Source of the DNA: Shewanella sp.
GTDB taxonomy: Bacteria; Pseudomonadota; Gammaproteobacteria; Enterobacterales; Shewanellaceae
NCBI GenBank assembly: GCA_028223395.1
Contig: JAOIUG010000001.1
Span: forward strand, 1 to 64,000
Direction of reading: 5' to 3'
Length of the DNA: 64,000 nt
Positions 38,783 to 49,183 of this stretch are shown here, one piece after another. Every line of letters begins with the position of its first letter. The stretch's first letter is position 1. Below the pieces are notes generated by a model. The model was not told the origin of the DNA. It saw nothing but the letters and a program-made list of their open reading frames with translations, and made no database searches. The position numbers and the translations under genes are program-made.

Positions 38783-39261
38783 ACTTTCCTCTCTTAAATT
38801 TACTTCTAGTTTACTGATTTTATTGGTGCTAGGCTTCAATATTAATGCTGTTTACTCCCTGTACATTTGTAGCCATTTTACTGCCAAGCGCAAATGAGTA
38901 AATTTCAGTCACGGCGTTAACGGCTAGCATCAAGCACAGGTTGATTATCACTGCAGTTGTTGCCATCACAATACCATAGTTGAGTGTGCCATCCCCCTTA
39001 CTTATCGCGCTTAACAGTGCTTTTCGAGCGACTAGAGCCGATGCTAGCGACTACCTAAGGTGAGTGGCCACCGAGGCGTTGGATATCACAATGCGGCGTA
39101 TTTTATGCGCCAGCCGCAATCGCTAGTTTGCTCTTAAAGTTGTCTATGATATTATTTTTTAAAAGATAGTTCACATTTCAACTCAATTGACCAATTGAGA
39201 ACCCATCACGCTTTACTCAGTACGAGGCTCACCTCCATAAGGCTTTATTCACGGAGCAAGG
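38783..39261. other. Intergenic region between divergent crr and CheX-like gene
   Basis: About 480 bases. It contains a minus-strand open frame of about 72 codons (stop at 38829) with a convincing hydrophobic stretch but no start codon at a sensible place, so it is not called as a gene. Confidence 0.4.
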
Positions 39262-40008
39262 ATGAGTTTAGGCAGTGATAATGACCATAAGGCGCTTACT
39301 ATGCTCGCAACGCACACCACTGTTACCACCGATGATATCTTACGTAAATTGTGTCTGTCTGTTTCCCATGTGCTCTCCAGTGCAACCAATAGCCAAGTGA
39401 GCCATGCAGGTATGGTGCAATCGATTTCTCGCACTTGCCTAAAGCCAGATCTTGGCTGCTTTTCAATTTTTGATGGTGGTTTCTCAGGCTTAGTGGTCAT
39501 CAACTTTTCAGCGTCGGCAGCAGTTGAAATTTACCGTGAATACATGATGAACATGGGCATGCCTGACGCTGAATTGGCTTTATCACACACCTCTGATGAG
39601 GTCGGTAATGTGATGGGCGAACTCATGAACCAAATGTTGGGGGATTTTATTAATAAGATCAGTAAAGAGCTGCAAACATCCATTAGTCAAAGTCAGCCCA
39701 AAATGTTAACTATTAATAAAGAGTTAACGATTTCAGTTGATACAAAACTAGAGGACGCCGTCGCCAGAAGAGTGGCGTTTAAGACTCAAAATAATCATAT
39801 TTTTTACCTTGAGTTTGCAATGGATAAAACAGAATTCATTCAATTAACAGACTTTGCTGTTGATGATGGCTATGATCTTGATGATTTACTCGCTGAGCAT
39901 GGACAAGATAACGCCGTTAAGCCATCTGTCGGCCACATTTCTAATACACAGTCGTTGCCTCAAAGCACGACCAACACAGATGCGCTATTTGATGAGCTTG
40001 GGATCTAA
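39262..40008 (+). CDS. DUF3334 family, CheX/CheC-like protein
   Basis: 248 aa, cytoplasmic. The central part (residues about 95-130) reads SDEVGNVMGELMNQMLGDFINKI, with the E-x-x-N-x-x-x-G pattern of CheC/CheX-type phosphatase helices. The N-terminal half contains GCFSIFDGGFSGLVVINFS, resembling the strand-turn region of that fold. Known CheX proteins dephosphorylate CheY-P or other response regulators; action here is inference. The C-terminal tail (from about 205) is acidic and low complexity, ending LFDELGI. ATG 39262 follows GGAGCAAGG. Stand-alone gene divergent from crr. Confidence 0.6.
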   Translation: MSLGSDNDHKALTMLATHTTVTTDDILRKLCLSVSHVLSSATNSQVSHAGMVQSISRTCLKPDLGCFSIFDGGFSGLVVINFSASAAVEIYREYMMNMGMPDAELALSHTSDEVGNVMGELMNQMLGDFINKISKELQTSISQSQPKMLTINKELTISVDTKLEDAVARRVAFKTQNNHIFYLEFAMDKTEFIQLTDFAVDDGYDLDDLLAEHGQDNAVKPSVGHISNTQSLPQSTTNTDALFDELGI

Positions 40009-40133
40009 ATAACATTGGCACGATGGTTGGCAGCAAGACCTATGATAAACAAGCGTCAGCATACGCCTTACTGTGACATTGAAGCGGGCATCATCTACTA
40101 CAGAGCAGGTAATGCCGGTTCCAATGGGTTAAA

Positions 40134-41324
40134 TCAGATCACCTTAGCAATGGCTTGCGCTAAGTAAGCCACATTCCCAGTGCCTATGCCCGCAATGCTT
40201 ATACGGCTTGAGTCGACCATATAAACGCTGTAATCACTTTGGAGCTGCGCCACCTGCTTAGGATTGATCCCTAAAAACGAGAACATACCTTTTTGCTCAG
40301 TAATGAAGTCGAAATTACGAGTCACGCCTATCTCTTTTAGTTTATTCACTAACATGGCACGGTTGCCGTTAATGCGATCGCGCATCACACTTAGCTCTGC
40401 TAACCATTCTTGTTTTAGCTCATTTGAGCCCAGAATCGTTTCGACTATTGCAGCGCCATGTGCAGGCGGCATCGAGTAGAGACAACGCACAACGTAAAGT
40501 AAAACAGAAAAAGCAATATCGCTGGTGGCAACATCTTTACCAATGATACTACAGGCGCCAATTCGTTCTCTATAAAGGCCGAAATTTTTTGAGCAAGAAC
40601 TGCATAAGATCAGGTTATCGACAGTCGCCGCCATATTACGAACGCCGTATGCATCTTCGTCTACACCGTCTCCAAAACCTTGATAAGCCATATCAATGAG
40701 TGGCGTGAAACCTTGTTCGGCGGTTAGCGCGATAATTTCATCCCATTGTTGTTGATCAAGATCCATTCCGCTTGGATTATGGCAACAAGCGTGCAGCAGC
40801 ACCACATCATCGCTGCCAATCTCTGACAGGGCGGCTTTCATTTCTGTAAATTTTAGCGATTTAGTGTCGTAATCGTAGTAAGGGTAAGTTTTAACGGTGA
40901 TCCCGGCTGCTTCAAACAAGCCAGTATGATTTGCCCAGGTCGGATCGCTAACCCACAGCACCGCCGTTGGATGGCAGCGCTTAATAAAATCGGCTGCAAC
41001 TCTAAGCGCCCCAGTACCACCAGGTGTGGAGATCGTCCGCACTCTATTGGCTAAAAGCGCTGGGTTGTCTGCACCAAAAACCAACTCAGACATTAAGTGA
41101 TTAAAATCAGCAGAGCCTGTTGGACCAATGTACACTTTTGTTGATTCGGTCTCGAGTCTGAACTTTTCAGCTTTTTTGACACAAGTTAAAATAGGGGTAT
41201 GTCCTGACTCATCTTTGTACACGCCCACCCCGAGATCCACTTTTTGTGGATGGGAGTCTTGACGGTATTTTGTCAATAAACCTAAAATCGGATCGGCAGG
41301 CATTGCTTGCAGTGTGTTAAACAT
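40134..41324 (-). CDS. tyrB: Aromatic amino acid / aspartate aminotransferase (class I)
   Basis: 396 aa from ATG 41324; the 10 extra residues in the track are not part of the family. PLP aminotransferase related to AspC/TyrB: KVDLGVGVYKDESGHTPI near 28, TPGGTGALRVAADF near 99, HACCHNPSGMDL near 180, DMAYQGFGDG near 214 and the PLP lysine in CSSCSKNFGLYRERIG near 245. Shewanella-type genomes carry an aromatic aminotransferase beside aroA, which supports the TyrB reading over AspC. It is divergent from aroA, and the 450-bp shared region holds a palindrome and direct repeats that may serve regulation. Confidence 0.82.
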   Translation of the reverse strand: MFNTLQAMPADPILGLLTKYRQDSHPQKVDLGVGVYKDESGHTPILTCVKKAEKFRLETESTKVYIGPTGSADFNHLMSELVFGADNPALLANRVRTISTPGGTGALRVAADFIKRCHPTAVLWVSDPTWANHTGLFEAAGITVKTYPYYDYDTKSLKFTEMKAALSEIGSDDVVLLHACCHNPSGMDLDQQQWDEIIALTAEQGFTPLIDMAYQGFGDGVDEDAYGVRNMAATVDNLILCSSCSKNFGLYRERIGACSIIGKDVATSDIAFSVLLYVVRCLYSMPPAHGAAIVETILGSNELKQEWLAELSVMRDRINGNRAMLVNKLKEIGVTRNFDFITEQKGMFSFLGINPKQVAQLQSDYSVYMVDSSRISIAGIGTGNVAYLAQAIAKVI

Positions 41325-41462
41325 AGTTCCATCTACCTCATTATTTGGCCGCAATTGGCGCTTCTTTTAATGCTTTTTATGGCACATTAACATAGCGGCT
41401 GACTTTATCTCGCCTATTGAGCACTTAGGTTACCGTAAAATCACATTTGTCGGGTAGTATTT

Positions 41463-41492
41463 AGACAGTATAAACGTGATTTTTTACTGTCT
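41463..41492. promoter_or_regulatory. Palindrome in the tyrB-aroA intergenic region
   Basis: AGACAGTA (41463-41470) and TACTGTCT (41485-41492) form an 8-14-8 inverted repeat, about 140 bp upstream of the tyrB start; possible regulator site. Confidence 0.4.
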
Positions 41493-41503
41493 ATAAAATG
41501 TGC

Positions 41504-41550
41504 CACTTTTAGCGAAAGATTAAAAAATGACACATTTAAGCGTAAGATAA
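41504..41550. repeat. Pair of 20-bp direct repeats, 27 bp apart
   Basis: CACTTTTAGCGAAAGATTAA and CACATTTAAGCGTAAGATAA share about 80 percent of bases, between the divergent tyrB and aroA genes, next to the palindrome at 41463. Their spacing suggests a tandem protein-binding site. Confidence 0.5.
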
Positions 41551-41773
41551 CTGCTCAATAATGATATTTGAGGCTCTTTTATGCTTTAAAGGCGCATTTA
41601 ACTAAAAAAGTATTGAATCCTTCGCGCCAATCAGTAAATTTATAGCTACGAAGTTCAAACAATCGCGAAAGTGCTGTCATTTTGTCGTGGTGATCTTAAA
41701 AGCATCTAGCATGAACGTCTACTGTTAACCCGCAGGTGAGTTTGACTCCTGCAGTCATTTAAAGAAGTTATCA

Positions 41774-43054
41774 ATGAATCAATTACGCTTAGCACCTATC
41801 AACAAAATGCACGGAACGATCAATATCCCGGGATCCAAAAGCATTTCTAACCGCGCATTACTATTAGCGACGTTAGCACAGGGGACCACGACATTAACTA
41901 ATTTACTCGATTCTGATGATATCCGTTATATGTTGGCATCGCTCAAACAATTAGGCGTGAACTATCGTTTATCCAGCAATAACACGGTATGTGAGGTTGA
42001 TGGGCTTGCAGGTACATTGAGCAGCGATAGTGCGCAGACACTGTTTTTGGGTAACGCTGGCACGGCTATGCGTCCGCTCTGCGCCGCATTAACACTAGGA
42101 AGCGGTGAATTTACCTTAACAGGCGAGCCGCGAATGGAAGAGCGCCCGATTGGCGATCTGGTTGACTCTCTACGCCAACTTGGCGCAGATGTGAGTTATC
42201 TAAAAAATGATGGTTTTCCACCATTGACCATCAACGCAACAGGCTTAAGTGGTGGTGACGTTGAAATAGCCGGTGATCTCTCTAGTCAGTTCTTAACGGC
42301 TTTGCTAATGGTCGCTCCGCTCGCGAAAGGTGATGTCAATATTAACATCAAAGGCGAGCTAGTTTCTAAGCCTTACATTGATATTACACTGGCACTAATG
42401 GCACAATTTGGCGTTAAGGTGATTAATCATAATTACGCTTCTTTCACAATAAAAACTGGCCAACGCTATGTCAGCCCAGAAAAGTTATTGGTAGAAGGCG
42501 ATGCATCGTCTGCTTCTTATTTTCTTGCCGCGGGTGCCATTAAGGGCGGTGAAGTTAAAGTCACAGGCGTGGGCAAACTCAGCATTCAAGGCGATATTAA
42601 GTTTGCCGATGTATTAGCGAAAATGGGCGCACAGATAGAGTGGGGCGATGATTATATTATCGCTCGCGGCTCGACGCTTAGCGCGGTTGATCTTGATATG
42701 AACCATATTCCAGATGCCGCCATGACCATTGCAACAGCGGCCTTATTTGCCACTGGCACAACCCATATTCGTAATATTTATAACTGGCGGATCAAAGAAA
42801 CCGATCGTTTAGCCGCAATGGCGACGGAGTTGCGTAAAGTAGGGGCGATTGTTGATGAAGGGCATGACTACATTAGTGTGACTCCGCCGGAACAACCTCA
42901 TACCGCTAATATTGATACTTATAATGACCACAGAATGGCAATGTGCTTTTCTTTGCTTGCTTTTGCCGATTGTGGCATAACGATTAATGAACCTGAGTGC
43001 ACATCGAAAACCTTTCCTGATTACTTTAAACAGTTTAATGCCTTAGCTAAATAA
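41774..43054 (+). CDS. aroA: 5-enolpyruvylshikimate-3-phosphate synthase
   Basis: 426 aa, normal size. Sixth step of the shikimate pathway, joining shikimate-3-phosphate and phosphoenolpyruvate. Motifs: [18 protein letters not shown] near 19, [13 protein letters not shown] near 90, [13 protein letters not shown] near 167, and [13 protein letters not shown] near 340. Class I enzyme of the enterobacterial type by its NAGTAMRP form. Starts the block aroA-cmk-rpsA-ihfB that is conserved in gammaproteobacteria, but serC is not upstream here. Confidence 0.96.
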   Translation: MNQLRLAPINKMHGTINIPGSKSISNRALLLATLAQGTTTLTNLLDSDDIRYMLASLKQLGVNYRLSSNNTVCEVDGLAGTLSSDSAQTLFLGNAGTAMRPLCAALTLGSGEFTLTGEPRMEERPIGDLVDSLRQLGADVSYLKNDGFPPLTINATGLSGGDVEIAGDLSSQFLTALLMVAPLAKGDVNINIKGELVSKPYIDITLALMAQFGVKVINHNYASFTIKTGQRYVSPEKLLVEGDASSASYFLAAGAIKGGEVKVTGVGKLSIQGDIKFADVLAKMGAQIEWGDDYIIARGSTLSAVDLDMNHIPDAAMTIATAALFATGTTHIRNIYNWRIKETDRLAAMATELRKVGAIVDEGHDYISVTPPEQPHTANIDTYNDHRMAMCFSLLAFADCGITINEPECTSKTFPDYFKQFNALAK

Positions 43055-43083
43055 CACTGTTACACAAATCCTTTAGATTGATT

Positions 43084-43112
43084 GGTGCAGGTTTTTCGTA
43101 TAAACCTGCACC
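43084..43112. terminator. Hairpin between aroA and cmk
   Basis: GGTGCAGGTTT and AAACCTGCACC form a perfect 11-bp stem with a 7-nt loop. No T-run follows; it is a terminator or attenuator candidate ahead of the cmk promoter. Confidence 0.55.
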
Positions 43113-43232
43113 ATCGCGTCATGAGATCATTAATTACTTAAATTAGATACCGCATTTTAGCTTGATTTAGTTTATAATACGCGCGCTCATTTTCAGTTAA
43201 ACAAAAAGAACGGATTTCTTTTGGAGGATTTT

Positions 43233-43925
43233 ATGTTAGAACGAGCTCCTGTGGTCACCGTAGACGGTCCCAGTGGTGCAGGTAAGGGGACAATAAGTCA
43301 ACTTCTTGCCGAGAAGTTAGGCTACAAGTTGCTAGATAGTGGTGCAATTTACCGTGTGTTAGCATTAGCCGCTATGCATCACAATGTCGAACTCGATAAT
43401 GAAGAATCACTCACATTACTGGCAGCACATTTGGACGTGCAGTTTATTACCGGTAATGAAAACAAAGGCATTAAAGTGGTACTCGAAGGCGAAGACGTCT
43501 CCATGAGTATACGCAGTCAGGAATGCTCTAACTCAGCCTCAAAGGTAGCAGCATTTCCACGGGTTAGAGAGGCGCTTTTACGCCGTCAGCGTGCTTTTGC
43601 TGAAGCCCCAGGGTTAATTGCTGACGGACGGGACATGGGCACAGTGGTTTTCCCTAGTACCCCGGCTAAAATATTTTTAACGGCCAGCGCCGAAGAAAGG
43701 GCGCTTAGGCGCTATAATCAGTTGCAGGACAATGGCTTCAGTGTTAAAATGGAGCAGCTTTTGTCTGAGATAAAAGAGCGAGATGATCGTGATACAAATC
43801 GCAGTGTCGCGCCTTTGGTGCCAGCCAAAGACGCCCTAGTGATCGATACGACAAACCTCGCTATTGAAGATGTACTAGACCTAGCGCTATCGCATATTCA
43901 TCAAAGTTTACAAGTACCTGCGTAA
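43233..43925 (+). CDS. cmk: Cytidylate kinase
   Basis: 230 aa from ATG 43233, which has GGAGG six bases upstream (the track's TTG 43221 lies within the site). Phosphorylates CMP and dCMP with ATP. P-loop [16 protein letters not shown] at residue 8, DSGAIYR near 35, [13 protein letters not shown] near 125, and the [12 protein letters not shown] lid region near 185 are diagnostic. Located between aroA and rpsA as in other gammaproteobacteria. Confidence 0.95.
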   Translation: MLERAPVVTVDGPSGAGKGTISQLLAEKLGYKLLDSGAIYRVLALAAMHHNVELDNEESLTLLAAHLDVQFITGNENKGIKVVLEGEDVSMSIRSQECSNSASKVAAFPRVREALLRRQRAFAEAPGLIADGRDMGTVVFPSTPAKIFLTASAEERALRRYNQLQDNGFSVKMEQLLSEIKERDDRDTNRSVAPLVPAKDALVIDTTNLAIEDVLDLALSHIHQSLQVPA

Positions 43926-43939
43926 GCAGGTATTTAACC

Positions 43940-43963
43940 ATTTGCCCCAAGGATGAGGCAAAT
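43940..43963 (+). promoter_or_regulatory. Hairpin in the rpsA leader
   Basis: ATTTGCC and GGCAAAT pair about 60 nt before the rpsA start, with a second small hairpin (ACCTGC/GCAGGT) around the cmk stop. In E. coli the rpsA leader folds into hairpins bound by S1 for autogenous control; a similar role here is inference. Confidence 0.45.
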
Positions 43964-44022
43964 TATTATACTGACTCCACGTCCAGGAAGGGCTGTGGTT
44001 TATTAAAGAAAGTAACTTAAAT

Positions 44023-45690
44023 ATGACTGAATCTTTTGCTGATCTATTTGAACAATCCCTTGAAACTTTGGAGTTCCGTCCAGGTTCTATCGTCACCGGT
44101 GTCGTTGTACGCATCGAAAACGGTACGGTACTTGTTGACGCAGGTCTTAAGTCTGAAAGCCCAATCCCAGCTGAACAATTCAAGAACGCATCTGGCGAGC
44201 TTGAAATTTCTGTTGGCGATACCGTGCACGTTGCGCTTGACTCTGTTGAAGATGGCTTTGGTGAGACTCAACTGTCTCGCGAAAAAGCGAAACGTCATGA
44301 AGCTTGGATTGTTCTAGAAAAAGCGTACGAAGATGCTGAAACTGTAATCGGTATCATCAATGGTAAGGTTAAAGGCGGTTTCACTGTTGAATTAAACGGT
44401 ATCCGTGCATTCCTACCAGGTTCTCTAGTTGACGTACGCCCAGTTCGCGATACCGCTCATCTAGAAAACAAAGAATTAGAATTTAAAGTTATCAAGCTTG
44501 ACCAGAAGCGCAACAACGTTGTTGTTTCTCGTCGTGCAGTTATCGAATCTGAAAGCAGCGCAGAGCGTGATGCACTTCTTGAGAACCTTCAAGAAGGTCA
44601 ATCAGTTAAAGGTATCGTTAAGAACCTTACTGATTACGGTGCATTCGTTGATCTTGGCGGTGTTGACGGTCTTCTACATATCACTGATATGGCTTGGAAG
44701 CGTGTTAAGCACCCATCAGAAATCGTTAATGTTGGTGACGAAATCAACGTTAAAGTACTTAAGTACGACCGTGAACGCACACGTGTATCACTAGGTCTTA
44801 AGCAACTTGGCGAAGATCCATGGTTAGAAATCAGCAAGCGCTACCCAGAAAACACACGTTTGACTGGTCGCGTGACTAACCTAACTGACTACGGTTGTTT
44901 CGTTGAAATCGAAGAAGGCGTTGAAGGTCTTGTTCACGTTTCTGAAATGGATTGGACTAACAAGAACATCCACCCATCAAAGGTTGTTAACCTAGGTGAT
45001 GAAGTAGAAGTTCTCGTTCTAGACATCGATGAAGAGCGTCGTCGTATTTCTCTAGGTCTTAAGCAATGTAAGACTAACCCATGGGATGACTTCGCAGAGC
45101 GTTTCAACAAGGGCGACAAAGTTTCTGGCAAGATCAAGTCAATCACTGACTTCGGTATCTTCATCGGTCTTGACGGCGGCATCGACGGTCTAGTTCACCT
45201 GTCTGATATCTCTTGGAACGGTACTGGCGAAGACGCTGTTGCTGAATACAAGAAAGGCGACGAAATCAACGCAGTCGTTCTTTCTGTTGACCCAGAGCGC
45301 GAGCGTATCAGCTTAGGCGTTAAGCAAACTGAAGACGATCCATTCAATGCATACCTTGCTGATAAGAAGAAAGGTGTGGTTGTCAATGGTGTTGTTACTG
45401 CAGTTGACGCAAAAGGTGTTACAATTGAATTAGCTGAGACTGTTGAAGGTTACCTTCGCGTTTCAGATATTTCTCGTGAGCGCATCGAAGATGCATCAAC
45501 AGTTTACGCTGTAGGTGACAAAGTCGAGTCTAAGTTCATGGGTGTAGATCGTAAGAACCGCACCATCAGCCTTTCTATCCGTGCTAAGGATGAAGCTGAA
45601 GAGAAAGAAGCAATGGCTAGCTTGAACAAGCAGGAAGACGCTGTCATGAGCAGTGCGATGGCTGAAGCGTTCAAAGCAGCTCGTAAATAA
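44023..45690 (+). CDS. rpsA: 30S ribosomal protein S1
   Basis: 555 aa, the full gammaproteobacterial length with six S1 (OB-fold) RNA-binding repeats, seen as recurring [15 protein letters not shown] / GLVHxSDxSW / [24 protein letters not shown] units from about residue 20 to 530. Binds mRNA and docks it on the 30S subunit. Codon use is strongly biased, as expected for a highly expressed gene. The leader region holds hairpins fit for autoregulation. Lies between cmk and ihfB. Confidence 0.97.
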   Translation: MTESFADLFEQSLETLEFRPGSIVTGVVVRIENGTVLVDAGLKSESPIPAEQFKNASGELEISVGDTVHVALDSVEDGFGETQLSREKAKRHEAWIVLEKAYEDAETVIGIINGKVKGGFTVELNGIRAFLPGSLVDVRPVRDTAHLENKELEFKVIKLDQKRNNVVVSRRAVIESESSAERDALLENLQEGQSVKGIVKNLTDYGAFVDLGGVDGLLHITDMAWKRVKHPSEIVNVGDEINVKVLKYDRERTRVSLGLKQLGEDPWLEISKRYPENTRLTGRVTNLTDYGCFVEIEEGVEGLVHVSEMDWTNKNIHPSKVVNLGDEVEVLVLDIDEERRRISLGLKQCKTNPWDDFAERFNKGDKVSGKIKSITDFGIFIGLDGGIDGLVHLSDISWNGTGEDAVAEYKKGDEINAVVLSVDPERERISLGVKQTEDDPFNAYLADKKKGVVVNGVVTAVDAKGVTIELAETVEGYLRVSDISRERIEDASTVYAVGDKVESKFMGVDRKNRTISLSIRAKDEAEEKEAMASLNKQEDAVMSSAMAEAFKAARK

Positions 45691-45762
45691 TCGCCTTGAA
45701 GTTCAGGGATGCTCGCATCCCTAAAAGGTGACTGTATTTGGCTTGATAATAGAGGGTATAGG

Positions 45763-46050
45763 ATGACAAAATCCGAACTGATCGAAAAACTTGCCACTAG
45801 GCAGTCGCAGCTGTCTGCGAAAGAAGTGGAAAATGTTATTAAAGAAATGTTGGAGCAAATGGCCGATACATTAGAGGGTGGAGATCGTATCGAAATCCGT
45901 GGCTTTGGTAGCTTCTCGCTTCATTATCGTGCGCCGCGTACTGGCCGTAATCCTAAGACTGGTACTTCAGTCGAATTGGAAGGTAAGTATGTTCCGCACT
46001 TTAAGCCAGGCAAGGAACTGCGCGAACGTGTTGACGCGATCAACGCGTAA
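45763..46050 (+). CDS. ihfB: Integration host factor subunit beta
   Basis: 95 aa from ATG 45763 with GAGGG upstream; the track start 45709 adds residues absent from the family. DNA-bending HU/IHF protein that forms a heterodimer with IhfA. Typical sequence: [43 protein letters not shown] and [28 protein letters not shown], including the DNA-contacting proline turn (GRNPKTG). Conserved position after rpsA. A strong terminator follows. Confidence 0.96.
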   Translation: MTKSELIEKLATRQSQLSAKEVENVIKEMLEQMADTLEGGDRIEIRGFGSFSLHYRAPRTGRNPKTGTSVELEGKYVPHFKPGKELRERVDAINA

Positions 46051-46064
46051 TTTACACTGTATTA

Positions 46065-46086
46065 AAAGCCTCCTTTAGGAGGCTTT
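46065..46086 (+). terminator. Rho-independent terminator after ihfB
   Basis: AAAGCCTCC-TTTA-GGAGGCTTT followed by a T-run: 9-bp stem with tetraloop. Confidence 0.9.
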
Positions 46087-46172
46087 TTTTTATCTATCAC
46101 TTAGGTATTACTGGCTAGTTCACTCTTTTTCTAAGATAATCAAAGCTTACTAACACGTATATGGAGTTAAAC

Positions 46173-46472
46173 GTGAAGTCATTTATTATTGCTGTTCTTG
46201 TTGCCGGCCTCTTTTTTATCGCGCTTATTTTTGGGGCTAGAAATGAGCAGATTGTGACGATTAGCTATTTTGTGGCACAAGGTGAATTTCGCCTTCCGGT
46301 CGTGCTCGCTTTTGTTTTCTTATCTGGCTTTTTACTCAGCTGGCTTTTTGCAATGTATCATATTGCAGCGTTAAAACTAACGATTAGACGCTTGAAAAAA
46401 CAAGCCGTTAATAATGATAACGCCCCCGTCGATCCGGTCGAAACAACAGCAAAAAGCCGTGCCAAGGAATAG
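46173..46472 (+). CDS. lapA: Lipopolysaccharide assembly protein A (LapA, DUF1049)
   Basis: About 99 aa with GTG start at 46173, supported by GGAG six bases before it; the track start 46161 has no site, and E. coli LapA begins at the matching residue. Two membrane helices (FIIAVLVAGLFFIALIFGA, LPVVLAFVFLSGFLLSWLF) and a basic tail. LapA works with LapB and FtsH in controlling LpxC and thus LPS supply. The lapA-lapB-pyrF order is as in E. coli. Confidence 0.9.
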   Translation: MKSFIIAVLVAGLFFIALIFGARNEQIVTISYFVAQGEFRLPVVLAFVFLSGFLLSWLFAMYHIAALKLTIRRLKKQAVNNDNAPVDPVETTAKSRAKE

Positions 46473-46481
46473 ACACTTAAT

Positions 46482-47642
46482 ATGATAGAGATCCTTTTTC
46501 TGTTACTTCCTATTGCAGCAGGGTATGGCTGGTATATGGGGCGCAGGAGTGTCAGGCAAAAACAAACAAATCAAAGAAAGCAAATGAGCCGTGATTATTT
46601 TACCGGGTTGAATTTTCTTTTGTCTAATGAGTCTGATAAAGCGGTTGATCTCTTTATTTCAATGCTTGATGTTGATGATGAAACGATAGACACTCACCTT
46701 TCGCTCGGTTCCCTTTTTCGAAAACGCGGTGAAGTTGATCGCTCAATACGGATCCACCAAAATCTTATTGCTAGGCCGAGTTTAACAATAGAGCAACGAG
46801 ACATTGCCATGATGGAGTTAGGTAAAGATTATCTTGCTGCCGGTTTCTATGATCGCGCCGAAGAAATTTTTACCAACCTAGTGAGCCAAGATGATCACAG
46901 TGAAGAGGCTGAAACTCAGCTTATTACCATTTATCAGGTGACCAAGGAATGGCAAAAAGCAATTGATATTATTAAAAAATTGACTCGAAAACGTCAACAA
47001 ACACTCAAACATGATAGTGCCAATTTTTATTGTGAATTAGCCGCGGAAGTACAAGAAGGATCCGCTCAATTAACGTATTTACTCGCAGCGCGTAAAGTCG
47101 ATCCCAATTGTGGCAGGGCGTTACTGACGCTTGCTACGCTTTATTTACAGCTCAACGACATAAAATCCTGCAAGCATTCAATTAATCAACTTCTTAACGT
47201 TGATATTGATCTTTTCCCTGACTGTTTAACCATTGCTGAGCAAGTTTACCAGATCAACAACGATAACCTCGGATATCAAGAATTACTCACCGAAGCAATT
47301 GAAAAAGGTGCTGGCGCAAGTACTGCTGTGACACTTGCGCAGCATATGATCGCGCAAGGAGATGCTCAAGAAGCTGAAAAACTGATCTTATCAGGCCTTA
47401 TGCGTCACCCTACTATGAAAAGCTTTCAACACTTGATGAAAATGCACGTTAAACAAGCGGAAGACGGTCAAGCAAAAAATAGTTTATCGATGCTGGAGCA
47501 ATTGGTTGAACAACAAATTAAATTTAGGCCTGCTTACCGTTGTGGAGAGTGTGGTTTTCCGTCACACAGGCTTTATTGGCAATGCCCTTCTTGTAAAAAC
47601 TGGGGCAGTATCAAACGGATCAAAGGGCTTGATGGGGAATAA
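46482..47642 (+). CDS. lapB: Lipopolysaccharide assembly protein B (LapB)
   Basis: 386 aa. N-terminal membrane anchor (ILFLLLPIAAGYGWYMG), a series of TPR repeats from about 35 to 330, and a C-terminal rubredoxin-type zinc knuckle YRCGECGFPSHRLYWQCPSCKNWGS near 355. It scaffolds FtsH-mediated turnover of LpxC at the inner membrane. It starts 9 nt after lapA, so the two are co-transcribed. Confidence 0.95.
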   Translation: MIEILFLLLPIAAGYGWYMGRRSVRQKQTNQRKQMSRDYFTGLNFLLSNESDKAVDLFISMLDVDDETIDTHLSLGSLFRKRGEVDRSIRIHQNLIARPSLTIEQRDIAMMELGKDYLAAGFYDRAEEIFTNLVSQDDHSEEAETQLITIYQVTKEWQKAIDIIKKLTRKRQQTLKHDSANFYCELAAEVQEGSAQLTYLLAARKVDPNCGRALLTLATLYLQLNDIKSCKHSINQLLNVDIDLFPDCLTIAEQVYQINNDNLGYQELLTEAIEKGAGASTAVTLAQHMIAQGDAQEAEKLILSGLMRHPTMKSFQHLMKMHVKQAEDGQAKNSLSMLEQLVEQQIKFRPAYRCGECGFPSHRLYWQCPSCKNWGSIKRIKGLDGE

Positions 47643-47725
47643 GCCAACTCAGGTATTATTGATTTTAAACAGCATTACCCTACATCTTAGAAATATGACT
47701 TAACCGCACAGCGATTGGAGAGAAA

Positions 47726-48421
47726 ATGACAAAAAAACCTATTTTGGTGGCATTAGATTACAATAATAGAAACGATGCTTTGCACTTGATTGACAAACTC
47801 GATCCTGATCTGTGCCGCCTTAAAATTGGTAAAGAAATGTTCACTTTATTTGGTCCACAGATCATCCGTGACATTCACCAACGAAACTTTGATTTGTTTC
47901 TCGATTTAAAATTCCATGATATTCCTAATACAGTTGCAAAAGCGGTTTGCGCAGCAGCAGAGTTAGGTGTATGGATGACCAATGTTCATGCCTCTGGCGG
48001 AGTGGCAATGATGGAAGCGGCTAAACGAGCGCTAGAGCAATATGGTGACTCAGCCCCTTTGCTGATCGCAGTCACAGTACTTACGTCCATGAGTGACGCC
48101 GAACTTCAATTGCTAGGAATTAATGTTCCCGCAGCAGAGCACGTATTGCGTTTAGCACAATTAACGCAGCAAGCTGGTTTAGATGGCGTAGTATGTTCCG
48201 CCCAAGAAGCCAGCGTGTTAAAAGCACGATTTGGTCAGGATTTTCAATTGATCACACCTGGGATCCGACCTGTGGGCAGCGAGAAAGGCGATCAACACCG
48301 TGTGATGACACCGCCGCAAGCGCTAGCAGCAGGCTCTGATCACCTCGTAATAGGTCGCCCAATTACACAAGCCCATGATCCCCTTAAAGCACTTCACGAG
48401 ATCCACCGAAGTATTGCATAA
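47726..48421 (+). CDS. pyrF: Orotidine 5'-phosphate decarboxylase
   Basis: 231 aa. Last step of UMP synthesis. Active-site pattern [19 protein letters not shown] near 58 (Asp-Lys-Asp set), LITPGIRP near 190 and [10 protein letters not shown] near 210. The N-terminus [14 protein letters not shown] is typical. ATG follows GGAGAG. It follows lapB by 83 nt, the usual order in this group. Confidence 0.96.
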   Translation: MTKKPILVALDYNNRNDALHLIDKLDPDLCRLKIGKEMFTLFGPQIIRDIHQRNFDLFLDLKFHDIPNTVAKAVCAAAELGVWMTNVHASGGVAMMEAAKRALEQYGDSAPLLIAVTVLTSMSDAELQLLGINVPAAEHVLRLAQLTQQAGLDGVVCSAQEASVLKARFGQDFQLITPGIRPVGSEKGDQHRVMTPPQALAAGSDHLVIGRPITQAHDPLKALHEIHRSIA

Positions 48422-48640
48422 CATCATGTCTCGTGTTTTAGGTCCAAGACGGCAAAAATGACACGCCGGGCTTATCCATTGCTGCAATAACTGATATTAA
48501 GAGCTAATATCGTCAACAAAGCTCAAGCAATCGACATAACAGGTGTGCACTATCTGCCACTGCTGGTCAGTTGCTTGAGAGGCTACCGCCAAAATAGGCT
48601 TAATTAATTAGAAATAATGTTAAATGAGAGATGATTAAAT

Positions 48641-49183
48641 ATGGCAAACCCTTTTCAGGAACAGCTACTTAAAGCAGGCTTAGTGAGTAAGCAAAAAGTA
48701 AGAGACACCAAAACTCAAAAGCGTCGCGATAAGAAAGCAAAAGTTGATGATGGCAGTGCAGCACTAAAACAAGAAATAGCCGCTAAAAAATTGGCACAAA
48801 TCGAAAAAGATAAGCAATTAAATGAGCAGCGTTTTAATGAAGCATCAGAAAAAGGCTTAGTGCGTGGATTAGTCACCGAGTTTAAAAAACTGGCGATGAC
48901 TTCTGCAAAAGACGCAGACATTAAGTTTAACTTCACATTTGAGAAGAAGATTTATGCTTTATACGTGGATCAACAAAGACAAAGTGAACTATTAAAAGGG
49001 CACTTAGGCATAGTGAGACACGAGCAAGTGAACTACTTAGTTCCGCATAAGCTGGTCGAACGGGTTCATTTTCTGGTGCCTGCTTGGGTTGGTTATATGT
49101 GGACACAGGAAGAAAATACTGCAGCGGTAGAAGAAGATGATCCGTATGCTGATTACGTGATCCCAGATGACTTGATGTGGTAA
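48641..49183 (+). CDS. DUF2058 family protein (YaiL-like)
   Basis: 180 aa. The N-terminus NPFQEQLLKAGLVSKQKVRDTKTQKRRDKKAK is the family hallmark, followed by a charged helical middle (about 40-80) and a C-terminal domain with FNFTFEKKIYALYVDQ and INYLVPHKLVERV-like text (here VNYLVPHKLVERVHFL). The basic N-terminal part suggests nucleic acid contact; the molecular role is not established. No operon partner is evident. Confidence 0.8.
   Translation: MANPFQEQLLKAGLVSKQKVRDTKTQKRRDKKAKVDDGSAALKQEIAAKKLAQIEKDKQLNEQRFNEASEKGLVRGLVTEFKKLAMTSAKDADIKFNFTFEKKIYALYVDQQRQSELLKGHLGIVRHEQVNYLVPHKLVERVHFLVPAWVGYMWTQEENTAAVEEDDPYADYVIPDDLMW

Noticed and set aside
38829-39045. Open minus-strand frame of about 72 codons with a membrane-like stretch
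   Set aside because: No usable start codon; the first in-frame ATG would remove most of it. Kept only as a possible relic.
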